Source: Pterois miles
Lineage: Eukaryota; Chordata; Actinopteri; Perciformes; Scorpaenidae
Length of the DNA: 64,000 bases
Reading direction: 5' to 3'
NCBI GenBank assembly: GCA_947000775.1
Contig: CAMQGK010000650.1
Span: 4,287,501 to 4,351,500, forward strand
Below the pieces are notes generated by a model. That model was given only the letters and a program-made list of their open reading frames with translations. It was not told the origin of the DNA and searched no databases. The stretch's first letter is position 1, and each line of letters opens with the position of its first letter. Below are positions 1 through 27,000 of the stretch, in pieces. The translations under genes were made by a program, and so were the position numbers.

Positions 1-439
1 AGATATATATAAATATATAAATATATTTTCCCACAACTGCAAACACATACGGCTTACAACTAATGATGAGGTGTATAGTACTATATACTTATTAAGACTT
101 TTAGACGAGAATAAAACGGTTTTATTTTTGGGCAGTTGCAGAAATTATGAGGATTATTTGTATCTGTGTGGCCACATTGCCTCCCGCATGTTTGCTGCCT
201 TAGAATTTGTTTGCTTTTTATGCCTAAGAATAAACAAACTGAATGTTTCCAGTTGATTATCTCAATATGTGTGAATTGGTGGAGGTCTATAGCGGTACAC
301 ACGATGCTTCTGATATTTTCATGGGATTTGTTGATGTAAACAAGCAGACGAATATGTTCCTACAACAAACATTAACTTTACCTTCAAACTAAAATCAACA
401 GACTGAACAGACGCTACCGGATAAGATTGTAAAACTTAC
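1..439. other. Intron of rpp21, no exon seen
   Basis: This AT-rich stretch continues the rpp21 intron leftward from the donor at 439. Neither strand shows a recognisable exon or repeat, apart from a short (TA)n-like start. Confidence 0.5.
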
Positions 440-721
440 TGCCTGAGAACTAAACGTCTTGCAATGGTCCTCTGGGTGAAGCAGTAGAAACGAGCCAGCT
501 CCACGTTCTCCGGGTTCTGGGATAAAACACAATGCGCAGCCTGTAAAAACACAAAATCGTTGGAGTACAATCAGTACATGGCTGTTAGCAGAGTAGCTAG
601 CATGTTAGCATGTTAGCATCACAGGTTAGCTGAGTTAGCTTTTACATTATTATTTACTTCCTACCTGGTAAAGATAGTTTAGTCTTTGGTAAGCGTCTTT
701 GTCTTTCAGTTGGAGCGCCAT
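440..721 (-). CDS. rpp21: Ribonuclease P protein subunit p21 (first two coding exons, partial)
   Basis: Two exons read on the minus strand: 665-721, starting at the ATG at 721-719, and 440-540. The first encodes MALQLKDKDAYQRLNYLYQ and the second continues AAHCVLSQNPENVELARFYC, then a TIARRLVLR stretch. This matches the N-terminal helical part of vertebrate RPP21, including the RFYC...R.IA.RLVLR block. Splice sites are canonical: GTAG after exon 1, ACAG before exon 2, GTAAGT after 440. The zinc-binding C-terminal half should lie left of position 1, and I see no further exon in 1-439. RPP21 is a protein subunit of nuclear RNase P (and RNase MRP), which removes tRNA 5' leaders; it works as a pair with RPP29. 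The start is chosen because it is the first ATG with family-like N-terminal residues and has ETS-type promoter sites just upstream. Confidence 0.9.
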
Positions 722-840
722 TACACACAAAAGTCCGGAAAAATAGGGCAGAAGTTTAGTTACAGCCGGTTACAGCGGATTCACTTTGACCTGTTTGAGC
801 AACACAAGCCGGAAGTCAAAAACTATTTCACTTCCGGGTG
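722..840 (-). promoter_or_regulatory. Probable rpp21 promoter with paired ETS-type sites
   Basis: Upstream of the rpp21 ATG there is CCGGAAGT at 809-816 and, in the opposite sense, CACTTCCGG at 829-837. CCGGAAGT is the core of ETS-family (for example GABPA) sites, which are common in TATA-less housekeeping promoters. No TATA box is evident. Promoter activity is inferred. Confidence 0.4.
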
Positions 841-1425
841 AAACCTCTAGAATAAAAGCGCCACTGACACAAATTTCATACACCTCAAACTTTGTCACCT
901 ATATCCCAAACTCGTATCTGCACTGCTTCTAGGCGTTACCTAGTTTCCACTTAGAAAAGCGTACTATAATAAATAAATGATAAGGCGTCATTGGTTCCAC
1001 TTGATACAATGGGGGTGAGGGTATTAATTCACTTCCGGGCAAAACCTCCAAAATAAAAGCGCCGACTCCTACTAAAAAAGGCGAAATTTTACTTGGAAAA
1101 AAAATCAAAAAGATTGGCAGCATACTACCTCAAAATAAATACACCTCAAGCTCTGCCACTTGCATCCTAAACTTGTATTTGCAGTGTTTCTTGAGATTCC
1201 AGTTATACAGGTATAACTAAAATAAAATTATAGTCTTCATTGGTTCCACTTCAAACTTGTAGTATAGACAAGGAAGGCTATTTATGCACTTCCAGGAAAA
1301 GCCTCCAAAATAAAAGAAAACAATGGCGGCATACTTACTGAAAAACTCTACTGCCTGTAGAGAATCCAGTCATGAAAGATAATAAATAAACAAATAAAAG
1401 AAAGTCTTCATTAGTTCCAGTCTCA
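829..1425. repeat. Three diverged tandem copies of a ~200-255 bp block
   Basis: The phrase CACTTCC(G/A)GG followed by AAAACCTCCAAAATAAAAG recurs at about 829, 1030 and 1286. Each copy continues with similar text (ACACCTCAA..., CTTGTATTTGCA/CTCGTATCTGCA, CATTGGTTCCACTT). The third copy is shorter. It lies between the rpp21 promoter and the pak2 3' end. Confidence 0.6.
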
Positions 1426-2483
1426 TATTCGTTTCCCTCTATGTCGCTTTATACAATCACTTTCACGCTCAACTCACAAAAGCACTAACATTTATTTGAG
1501 TGCGCAGACAAGGTTGTTAGTCGTCCAAAAGAAAAAGAAAATTCAACAAATTGTCTTTACCAGGCTTCGACAGCTAACTGCTATGATATGGACACTTTTT
1601 TTTTTCCAAACTAAACATTAAGTACAGAATATACACATGGGAAGAGCACATCTGTTAAGTCCAGAAGAACACAAAGGACAGACTTCAACATACAATACTC
1701 ATTTTTTAATAACAACAAGAAGAAAGTATAAACCCTGTCAATCTAACATTTTAATTTTGCCTGTAAGGTGCACCTCTGGTATCAGGAGACTATTGATACA
1801 GGGGAAGAACTGGTACAGTAGGTCTGTCAGGTGTGGCAAATCGAAGAACGACACAATCGCAGCTCATGATGACGACGAATGTGCTGAAATGTTTCCTATA
1901 AGTGAAAATGTCCATAAAACACAATGTGGAAATAGCAAGTGTTCATTGAATGAGACCAACTATATAACAAGAAGGGGGACAAATATGAAATTCAAGTATC
2001 AAAATAACTAAGACACTGACGAGCTGAAAAGGTAAATTACAAAGGTAGTAAAAATCATGGGAAGAGAAACATTGAAACACAATCAACAATACATTAGGCA
2101 ACATTTTGCATTTGTTTAAGGCAGTTGATTAAAAAAAAACTAAAATCGAACTAGGCATTTTCTTCATTCCAAGTTAAATATAAGCCTAGCCCTAACTTTC
2201 ACCAGGAGATTTGCTGTAAAAAATAACTACGCCCGACTGAAACTAAGCACTTTAGTTTGACTTGTCTTCTGACGTCTGAGTGAGAATAGAGTTCATATGG
2301 ACAGCGGTGGAGTTGTGCTCTATATTTTTGGTCTTCTTCACAGTGAGGTTTGTCAGGGCTTATAAGGCTGGTGCATCAAGAGTGGAAAGTCACTCTCAGC
2401 CTATTGTCTGGCACGAAATCTAAATGGTTGGCACATATCTGTGCACACACAGCATGGGAAGGCAGCGTAGCTAGTTTCATCAG
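1426..2483 (-). other. pak2 3' UTR and rpp21-pak2 gap
   Basis: No coding exon was recognised. Downstream of the pak2 stop on the minus strand there are several AATAAA-like words (for example CAAATAAATG complementary to about 1490-1499), so much of this is probably pak2 3' UTR. The open frame at 1637-2011 has no recognisable domain. Confidence 0.4.
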
Positions 2484-18039
<15,556 letters not shown>

Positions 18040-18047
18040 CACTACAG

Positions 18048-20897
18048 GTTGTTGTGAGCCTCACAGGAAGACGAGTGCAGGGGAGCACAGTGGACGAGGA
18101 TGGCAAACAAGAGAGCGAGCGAGGCGGCGCTCACATCAGCATGAGGCACGGGTGTGCTCATGCGCTACGGGAGGATGTGCTGAAAATGACAGCAGAAGAG
18201 AAAAGAAGTGGCACCTGGAAGAAAATCACATTCATTACATTCATTAGACCATGAACACACTATAATAAGTTTACAAATACAGCAGAGTGTGGGGACTAAT
18301 AATCAGGGAACCACTCTCTTCAATAGTATACAGGAGTGTTGGGGGAGGTGTTAGTGAAGCTGGTCTACTGTTTGGTAACTAGGAAAACCACCATCATGTT
18401 GGGCCACAATAGTGTGAGACAAAAAACACTGAGCAGAGAGAAACTCTCAGAATGATTATTTTTGTTGTTGATTAATTAATTACGATTATTCACATGTCAA
18501 CCATCAGACCAGCTTTCAGTTTCTAAATTAAACAGTTTCTGAGTTCTGCTCTGGAAATGGAATAGAAGTTGAAAATATTTGCTTTTTTGAGAGAAAATTC
18601 AAACAAACCTTATAGCACCACCCTGGAATTATAACCTCAGAAAGGCAAAACTAGACCACATAGCAAAGCTGCAATATTTTGCCCCGGAAAAACTAAACTG
18701 TTGTCGAAAAAAAAAAAAAAAAAAAAAAAATCACAGTTTTTGGCCAAAATGTCAAAGATTTTGCGTACTCTGGACTACTACCCCCCAAAAGGCACAACTA
18801 GACCACACAGCACATGCTGACACTCTACAGTATATTGTAATTTTAGTCACATATTATTTCTCTTGGTAATTTTATAATACGTCTGAGGAAAATGTTTATA
18901 CTCTCAACGACCTCATCTTTCTCCTCTGTCATTATGCCTCTATTTTTCCTACATTGTGTTACCCACTTTCTAGCTTGCTAAACTGTTAGCCTCTGTGGCT
19001 TCTAGACTCACACAGTAACGTTAATATTGCCGTTGCTTAGCAACGGTGTTCTTGCTCTTCTTTTCTTAACCACTTGAACGTGACGCATGTCGTGTTCGCT
19101 ACATCCCATGTCATGAGTTCACGAGTTCCATCTGAAGGCACCAATACTGGGCCCAAGTGACCGATGTGCGCAGTAGCGTCCGCTCTGTCACATGACTCGG
19201 TCACGGGGTCCCAACATCACGACTGGCTCTGTCGTCAAAGTCTGGGCTTCCATAGACATTAACAGAGGAAGGAAATAACTCTGGATTAGTGTGTTTTACA
19301 ACATTTAGGACCAAACAAATTAAATAAGGGCTATCAGAGTGTTGGGGATTTGGTTGACCTCAAAAAAAAAAAAAAAATAATAGTAATAATAATAAAATAT
19401 CCACTGAGTCACAGGCGTCTCTTTCTGAATGTAAGTCTATGGGGAAAAAGTCGTTCTGGGTCCAATGACGTCACACAACGAACACAGTTTTGGTACCACA
19501 TGGCCACTACAACCATTGGCATCAACGACTGCCGCTCTTCCTGGCGGCTTGGTTCCGGGCTACGGTAGAAACGTGGTGGAGCAACATGGCGGACTCCGTT
19601 TAGAGGACCTGCTCCCTATGTAGATATGAGGGACTCATTCTACAGTGACAAAAACACAACAACTCTTATTTTCAGGTGATTGTACACTGGCTAATCAAAG
19701 AGATTCCCACTCAGTTACATCCACGCAGTATTTCACTAGACTCATTAATACTAAGCTTTCGGACAGTCAGACCTTCATCTGAGCAAACGTTCATGGTCTG
19801 ACAAATTCTTTAAAACTAAGCTTTCGATCTGAAAGCTTAGTATTAAAGAATCTAGTGAAATACTGCTCAGATTTAGGTGTGTGGAAATCTTCTCTATCAT
19901 CTTTTGGACTCATTTACTCATTTTCCAGCACCTTGGCTAAGATTTAGACAGACAGAGCAGTTGTTCATCCTGCATTACCGGTGCTTGTACGCTAAATTAA
20001 ACTTAGCTATGAATGTTATATTTCAAATATTACACACTGTTCCTTTAATATTTTGAATGCAGGTAGCACACTATTTTTCCACGGTGATATTTGTATTTTA
20101 ATTAAGAAAACCATCTGAATACTTCCTCCACCACTGGTATTCAGACATTAATATTTCAATTTTAGGATTGTCATTACTTACATTACAAATAAACGGCTAA
20201 TAAGAGGGAAACTGAAATGATGTGTGTAAACAGAGAAATCATTTTACATTATTTGGCAAACTAATAATGAGTATGAGAGCGGAGACTACATGTGAAGTCA
20301 ACTGAAAGACAGACTGTATTAAAGGAACAAAAACAGAGACAACAGCTTGTTTTGGTTCATCTTTTTCCTCCTGAAATCCTGCTGTTAGTCTGAGAAATGT
20401 TGAGACTATTTCTAACACAGTAGTTTCTTTCCTATCTCGCATCTGAAGGAGACTAAGAGGAGCCCAGATGAGGATAAAATAATGCAAGTTGCCCTTCTCT
20501 CGGTACAGTTAAAACAGAAAAGCTAACACTGCATTACTTCTTGTTAATATAACAAGTATAAACATGTCGACAACCAGCCCATTATTTCCACATATAACGC
20601 GAAAACATGCCCTTCAGATGAGTAACAACAGGGGCGGCTAGCAAGCTAACGTTAGCCTAACTTGGCCAACAAGTGTGCTAGCTAGAAGCTAAGGTTAGCA
20701 TGGAAAGCTATACCACTGCAATCATACGAGATGAGCGTTAGCGTGTAGCTAATGCTAACTAGCCTACCAACCGAAGTTATGGGCTTCCCCCCGCTAAATT
20801 AACACTAATAAAAGGTGGTTTAGACAATCCTACAGGGGGCTGCTAACTATCCGGTACAAACCTGATTATTTGCAGACTAACGAAGAGCAGAGCTCAC
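18048..20897. other. Putative 5' UTR intron of pak2
   Basis: No exon seen. It contains an A-run at 18707-18730, a region with TGACGTCAC-like words, the MITE-like block 19600-20047 and AT-rich filler. GTTAGC/GCTAAC words are dense at 20635-20770, as in many fish promoters. Confidence 0.35.
19600..20047 (-). mobile_element. MITE family C copy with internal hairpin
   Basis: The left TGCTCCCTATGTAGATATGA and right ATTACACACTGTTCCTTTAA match, in reverse, the block at 63848-64000. Inside, 19728-19763 and 19826-19864 form an imperfect inverted repeat (TACTAAGCTTTC against GAAAGCTTAGTA). Confidence 0.5.
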
Positions 20898-21000
20898 CGG
20901 AGAGTCCACACCAGATAAACTTGAGCACAACTTCGGTCCTCGACGGTTTGGAAAACGTTTGTAAATCCGTTAAAAGTACTTCCTCCGGTACACGGGGCCT
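20898..21000 (-). other. pak2: Probable non-coding first exon and promoter of pak2
   Basis: On the minus strand a GC-richer block ends at 20898 with the donor GGTGAGC. The first coding exon has an acceptor (CTGTAG) at 18042, two bases before its ATG. Joining them gives a plausible 5' UTR with an intron of about 2.9 kb. The transcription start, near 21000, is a guess. Confidence 0.4.
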
Positions 21001-21816
21001 CGGTGGTCCGCAGCACGTACAAATAAGTTAGTATAAATGCGACTACAACTATTTACAGTGCAACTTTTCTTCTATCTTCTCGGCCCTTGGATGATTCCGT
21101 TATGGCGAAGGGGAAGCGGAACTACCGACCCAGCCCTGCGCCCGTTCAATAAATGTTTCAAATTAATGGTGTGTGGAGTTTGTCTCCGACCTCTGCAGCA
21201 CCAGTTACACCGCTCCGCTCATACTGGGAGCGTTACTGCTCCCTCCGGTAGTACGCTCACTACCGCTACTTCTACTGGTAGTAAAAGTAACGGTACTAAG
21301 CCTGTTACCACTGTGTAGAAATACTCTGTTACAAGTAAAAGCCATGCATTAACTAGCTTACGTAAATACAAGTAAATCAATTTCATTGGCTAGGTGTGTG
21401 TATATATAAAACGTAAAATGTACATATATAAAAGAAAAAACATATATTAATACCTATATGTGCAATCATATCATCTGTGCAATTAGTCATCTGTCATCCG
21501 TCATTTTAATATGCTGGACATATTCTTAGCTCTACTTCTCTTTTATGTATATATTGTTTTATTTATTTGTATTAATACTCTTTTAAAACCTAAGCTTCTT
21601 TTTTTACTGCACTATCCACTTTTGCTGCTGTAACATGGAAATTTCTCCTTGTGGGACAAATAAAGGAATATCTTATCTTATCTTATCTTATATGTATGCA
21701 TATACTGTATATATAATTAATATATATTATAATGTAAAATGTATATATATACTTTTTAATATAAATTTTCTCTTTTTCTTGTATAAGAACAACAATAAAA
21801 GAAAAAAACATACACA
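21001..21816. other. Gap between pak2 and pigx
   Basis: The region upstream of pak2. The open frame at 21037-21318 shows no domain. From about 21400 it is AT-rich with a LINE tail remnant. Confidence 0.35.
21628..21690 (+). mobile_element. LINE/SINE-type 3' tail remnant
   Basis: TGTAACATGGAAATTTCTCC..TGTGGGACAAATAAAGGAAT is followed by (TATCT)n. It is the same tail type as seen at 25655 and 26977. Confidence 0.5.
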
Positions 21817-23345
21817 ACTGGTCAAAAGTTTGGGGTCACTTAGAAATTTCCTTATTTTTGAAAGAAAAGCAGTTTTTTTCAATGAAGATAACATTAAACT
21901 AATCAGAAATACACTCTATACAGTGCTAATGTGGTAAATGTCTATTCTAGCTGTAAATGTCTGGTTGTTGGTGCAGTATCTACAGAGGTGTATCGAGGCC
22001 CATTTCCAGCTTCTATCACTCCAGTGTTCTGATGGTACAGTGTGTTTGCTCATTGCATCAGAAGGCTAATGGATGATCAGAAAACCCTTTGCAATCATGT
22101 TAGCACAGTTGAAAACAGTTTAGCTGGTCAGAGAAGCTGTAAAACTGACCTTCCTTTGAGCAGGTTGAGTATCTGGAGCATCACATTTGTGGAGTCGATT
22201 AAACAGTCAAAATGGCCAGAAAAAGAGCTTTCATGTGAAACTCGACAGTCTATTCTTGTTCGTTGAATTGAAGGCTATTCCATGCGAGAAACTGCCAAGA
22301 AACTGAAGATTTCCTACAACGGTGTGAACTACTCCCTTCAGACAACAGCACAAACAGGATCTAACCAGAGTAGAAAGAGAAGTGGGAAGCCCTGCTGCAC
22401 AACTGAGCAAGAAGATGAGTACATCAGAGTCTCTAGTTTGAGAAATTAACGCCTCACAGGTCCTCAACTGGCTGCTTCATTAAATAGTAACCGCAAAACG
22501 CCAGTGTCAACATCTACAGTGAAAAGGCGAATCTGGGATGCTGGCCAGAGTGGCAAAGAAAAAGCCATATCTAAGACTGGCCAATCAAAGAAAAGGATTA
22601 ATATGGGCAAAAGAACACAGACATTGAACAGAGGAAGATTGGAAAAAAAGGGTTATGGATGGATGAATCGAAGTTTGAGGTGTTTGGATCACAGAAGAAC
22701 ATTTGTGAGACGCAGAACAACCGAAAAGATGCTGGAAGAGTTCCTGACGCCATCTGTCAAGCAAGGTGGGGTACCGTGATGGTCTGGGGTTGCTTTGGTG
22801 CTGGTAAGGTGGGAGATCTGTTCAGGGTAAAAGGGATTTTGAATAAGGAAGGCTATCACTCCATTTTGCAACGCCATGCCAGACCCTGTGGACAGTTGGA
22901 GGCAATTTCATCCTACAACAGGACAATGACCCAGAGTCACCTCCAAACTGTGCAGGACTATTTAGAGAAGAGGCAGGCAGCTGGTCTTCTGTCTGTAATG
23001 GAGTGGCCGGCGCAGTCACCACATCTAAACCCCACTGAGCTGTTGTGGGAGCAGCTTGACCGTATGGTTCGCAAGAAGAGCCCATCCAGCCAATCAGAGG
23101 GAGGGGCTTCTAGAAGTGTGGGGTGAAATTTCTCCAGATTACCTCAACAAATTAACAGCTAGAATGCCAAAGATCTGCAATGCTATAATTGATGCAAATG
23201 GAGGAATCTTTGACGAAAGCAAAGTTTGAAGAAAAAAATTATTATTTCAAATACAAATCATTATTTCTAACCTTGTCAATGTGTTGACTATATTTTCTAT
23301 TCATTTTACAACTCATGGTGGTAAGTAAGTGTGACTTTTCATGGA

Positions 23346-23347
<2 letters not shown>
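21817..23347 (+). mobile_element. Second Tc1-like transposon, right end lost
   Basis: The left end CAACTGGTCAAAAGTTTGGG continues GTCACTTAGAAATTTCC, a typical fish Tc1 terminus. Transposase text follows: SCETRQSILV near 22235, then frames 22504-22779 and 22659-23126 with MDESKFEVFG (first Asp), FIFQQDND-like text out of frame near 22912, and LNPTELLWEQLDR (third acid Glu present). Frames shift at least twice and TAA/TGA stops interrupt. The right side reaches AAGTGTGACTTTTCATGGAA and then stops at a (CA)n tract, without the reverse of the left tip. Confidence 0.8.
22235..23220 (+). pseudogene. Decayed Tc1 transposase (second element)
   Basis: N-terminal helix-turn-helix text (KKLKISYNGV), a DDE domain and the C-terminal block VWEISPDYLN-like/AKDLQCYN-like are spread over several frames. 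The WMDESK motif and the LNPTE acid are visible; the middle acid is reached only after a frame change at about 22900. Non-functional. Confidence 0.7.

Positions 23348-23404
<57 letters not shown>
23348..23404. repeat. (CA)n microsatellite
   Basis: About 28 uninterrupted CA units, replacing the right tip of the Tc1 element. Confidence 0.95.
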
Positions 23405-23406
<2 letters not shown>

Positions 23407-24083
23407 GCACATATAACACTCCAGTTACACCAGTTATTCAGAGTTTAAATTATTGTTTGCAGTTGGGATAAAGGACGTCATAGAACATGATATGTGGCCA
23501 TTGACAAGTGTCTCAAATTGAGCAAATAAAGAAGAAACTGCCATGCTGAAGGAGGGCGTCTTGTCTGAGCAAATTAAAAAGTCAAACTGGAGTCCAAGTC
23601 TTTCCTTTTTTATCATCTACATTAAAGATCCAGCACCCAGTCTTAAGAAGTATAATTGTGAGTTGAGCATGTTGTGTCTTAATTTAAACAGAGAAGTGTA
23701 ATCTTCATGTATGCTCTGCTATGCTCCTACTTCTGAGCCAAGATTATAATCTTGCATTAAAAGTAGAGGACTAATCCAAACACAAGACGTTTACTTAAAG
23801 TAACTAGGACCCTTTACAAGAACCTTTTTGTTAACTGAATTACTTCACAGAGTAAAACCAGGAATCTCTTAAATTTTGAAACCTGGACTGATAAAATCAA
23901 CCTTTTTTGTCTGTCACCTCAAAAAGATAAGGTGTACACCACCTGACCTTTTCTGTCTGTTCCTATTAATGTCTGCATGGTGTCATTTTTTTTTTTTTTT
24001 TTTTTTTTTTGACTTTTGATGTTCTTCTGAAAACTTTGCTCAGCCATGCCTGGATGGTATCAGACAGAGTTGTTGAACACAAG
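23405..24083. other. Probable pigx 3' UTR and downstream sequence
   Basis: No exon. Includes a T-run at 23988-24010. On the minus strand it follows the pigx stop. Confidence 0.35.
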
Positions 24084-27000
24084 CTATGTTGTTGCTGTTG
24101 AAATGATGCGATGTCTCCACATGTGTTTGGACAGTGCCACACAGCAGAGCACTGTGACTAGAAGAGTTCCACCGCACACAGGCGCCACCAAAGACCCGTC
24201 ACCAACTGGGAACCGGACTCCTATGGGGCCTCGCTCCTACAGCATACAAGATATTTGTATTATTAGTATTTGATATTTGAGTGACAAAAGAAAAGAAACA
24301 GAATTTAGCATCACAAAAAGTTGGATGTTTTTTTCCACATCAGATTTTGAGAAGATTGACAGGGAACCACCTGCTGATGCTGGAGTTTAACCCACTGACA
24401 TGTGCTTGAATTGTCATGAGAACAGGGGGCGTCGACGACAGTATGAGGCTCTACGTTTTTGAGCTGCGTACCTGGAAAGAAGAAAGAAGTTTGGATTAAG
24501 ACAGATGCTTCATTTTCTGTCTTCGTCAGCTATATTTTTTATCTGGTGTTTCTGACAAAAGGGCCTTCAATGGTTATTGTTTTATCATATGTTACTGACA
24601 TATTCACTCAACTAAAAACAAAATAATATACCTAAAAAACTAAATATTTATATAGAAATAAAAAACAATGGTGGGCTGCACGGTGGTGTAGTGGTTAGCG
24701 CTGTCGCCTCACAGCAAGAGGGTCGCAGGTGCGATTCCAGCTTGCGGCTCTTCTGTGTGGAGTTTGCATGTTCTCCCCGTGTAAGCGTGGGTTTTCTCCG
24801 GGTACTCCGGCTTCCTCCCACCGTCCAAAGACATGCTGTTTAGGTTAATTGATGACTCTAAATTGCCCGTAGGTGTGGATGTGAGTGTGAATGGTTGTCT
24901 GTCTATATGTTGTCTGTCTCTATGTGCCCTGCGATGGACTGGCGACCTGTCCAGGGTGAACCCTGCCTTCGCCCTATGCAGCTGGGATCGGCTCCAGCCT
25001 ACCCGCGACCCCTAACGGGATAAGCGGTTGACGATGAATGAATGAATGAATGAAAACAATGGTACAGCTTTCTATTAAAGGAGGTATTAGATGGCAGTCT
25101 GAATAATTACACTTCACACCCTGATGAAGACTTGTTGACTCAAAACACGCTGGTGGTCATTCAGAATTTAATAAAGGATTTTTAACTCACAATCACGGTG
25201 CCTCAGCTCTTTTCCAGATGGCCATCTAATGTCAAGGACTTCCTGCAGTACCTGTTTTTTTTTACTTCAACAATTGTTTTTGAGTACATGAGTACACGAT
25301 AAACATGATCCACTTACATTTCTCAGTCCGCAGTAGCAGCTCTGGAGCTTCTATGTTAACAGACGTAAACATTTCGCCAGTAAAAGAAGGCTCGTGGTAG
25401 CGACCGTGTATGGGAAGTGTTACTTTCAGCAGGCTGGGAGTTGGTCCATTTGGGGTTGGATACACATAGGTGACAAATCCTGCAGTCTTGTGAGCAGGCA
25501 CCTCCAGGTCAATGGCTGAATCTAGTAATATCTTACAGAGATGAATAGACACATTAGTATAAAGAATACGTAGTGTACATGAACATGGTTTGTAATATTT
25601 ACGTCCACAAATGTGCTGTTTCTAAACAGTTGCTTGATATAAATAAAAGTCTAATGAGTGTCAAATTTCCCCACTGTGGGACTAATAAAGGAAAATCTTA
25701 TCTTAGGAATATCTTATCTTATCTTACCTGCCAATCACTTTGATCACGCAAGGATGCAAGCTGGTACGGATCAACATAGACGCCTCTGGGCCATCTATGA
25801 ACCAGCAGAACTCTGACCCCACTGAGCACATCAGGGCTGAGCTCCACAGTGGTTACCACCTCCCTACAACACACCAGACATCACAAAGTTATTGCACATA
25901 CAAGGAGCCTTGAAGATGTGTTTTGTTCAGTGTTTGAAAATATACTGCAAATACCTGTGGAAACCCTTCTTGATGATCTCCACTGAAACTAGTGAAGAGT
26001 CAAGCCACTGCTTCAGAAGATCACAGTGGTTCTCATTCTTCTTCACATCTATAAAAAAATGCAGGTTGTATTAGTCAAGACCACAAGACTAAACAGAGCA
26101 GAGACTTTATCAGAATCAGGTTTATTTCACCATGTATATGCAGTATATACAAGGACTGACTCTGGTTTGTATGCAGCTCTGTCAATGTACTTACACAGAA
26201 CAGAAATAACAGAATAAAGAATACAATAATAAAAATAAAATAAATATAAAATGACTATATGCTGGTCCCAACATACACTGTAAGTATTTAGGTATCCTTA
26301 TTGATCAGACTTTCAAATCACACTTTGAAAAACTGAGGTGAGGAAAACATTTGATTTCAGCAATGTTTTTACCTTTATTGGATTACAGTGATCCGCTCTA
26401 TATGCATGCTCGAATGCACCTGACCAGTGCCTAAAGAGGCTGGATAATGTATATACCATTGTGCTTTAAATTTTATTACTGGCTGTGTAAATCTCATACA
26501 CCACTGTACCCTGTATGCTGCTGCAAAATGACCATCGCTGTATGTCCACAGACTGCATTGGTTGGCTCTTATGTATAAATCACCCCTTAGACTGGTTCCT
26601 CTTCGCGGTGTGTGACTGTTGTCACAATAGCTATACTTATACAATGTACTATAATATAATATAATATGATATAAACTATAATATATACTATAATATATGT
26701 AATATATATAATAAAAAACCTAATATACAATACTAACTAATCTATACTATTTCTATAGACAATAAGTCTGGTTCCTGTTTTCATATATAATCCTATATAA
26801 AAGAATATATTCCATCCTTCTGTGAATTTCCAATTTCCAAGATTTCTGATCTATTTTATTTTATTCTATTTCCTTTTTTATAGGTATTTTATTCCTGTAT
26901 ATTTGTTTATATTCCTGTATATTTGTTTATATTTTTCATATATTTTTATGTACACTTGGGTGTTATTTGTAACACTGCTGCTGTAACAACTGAATTTCCC

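Noticed and set aside
1637..2011. 124-codon open frame on the plus strand
   Set aside because: No domain, and it lies antisense within the likely pak2 3' UTR.
21037..21318. 93-codon frame beside the pak2 promoter
   Set aside because: Starts with a leader-like stretch but then becomes low-complexity Thr/Ser with no homology or splice continuation.
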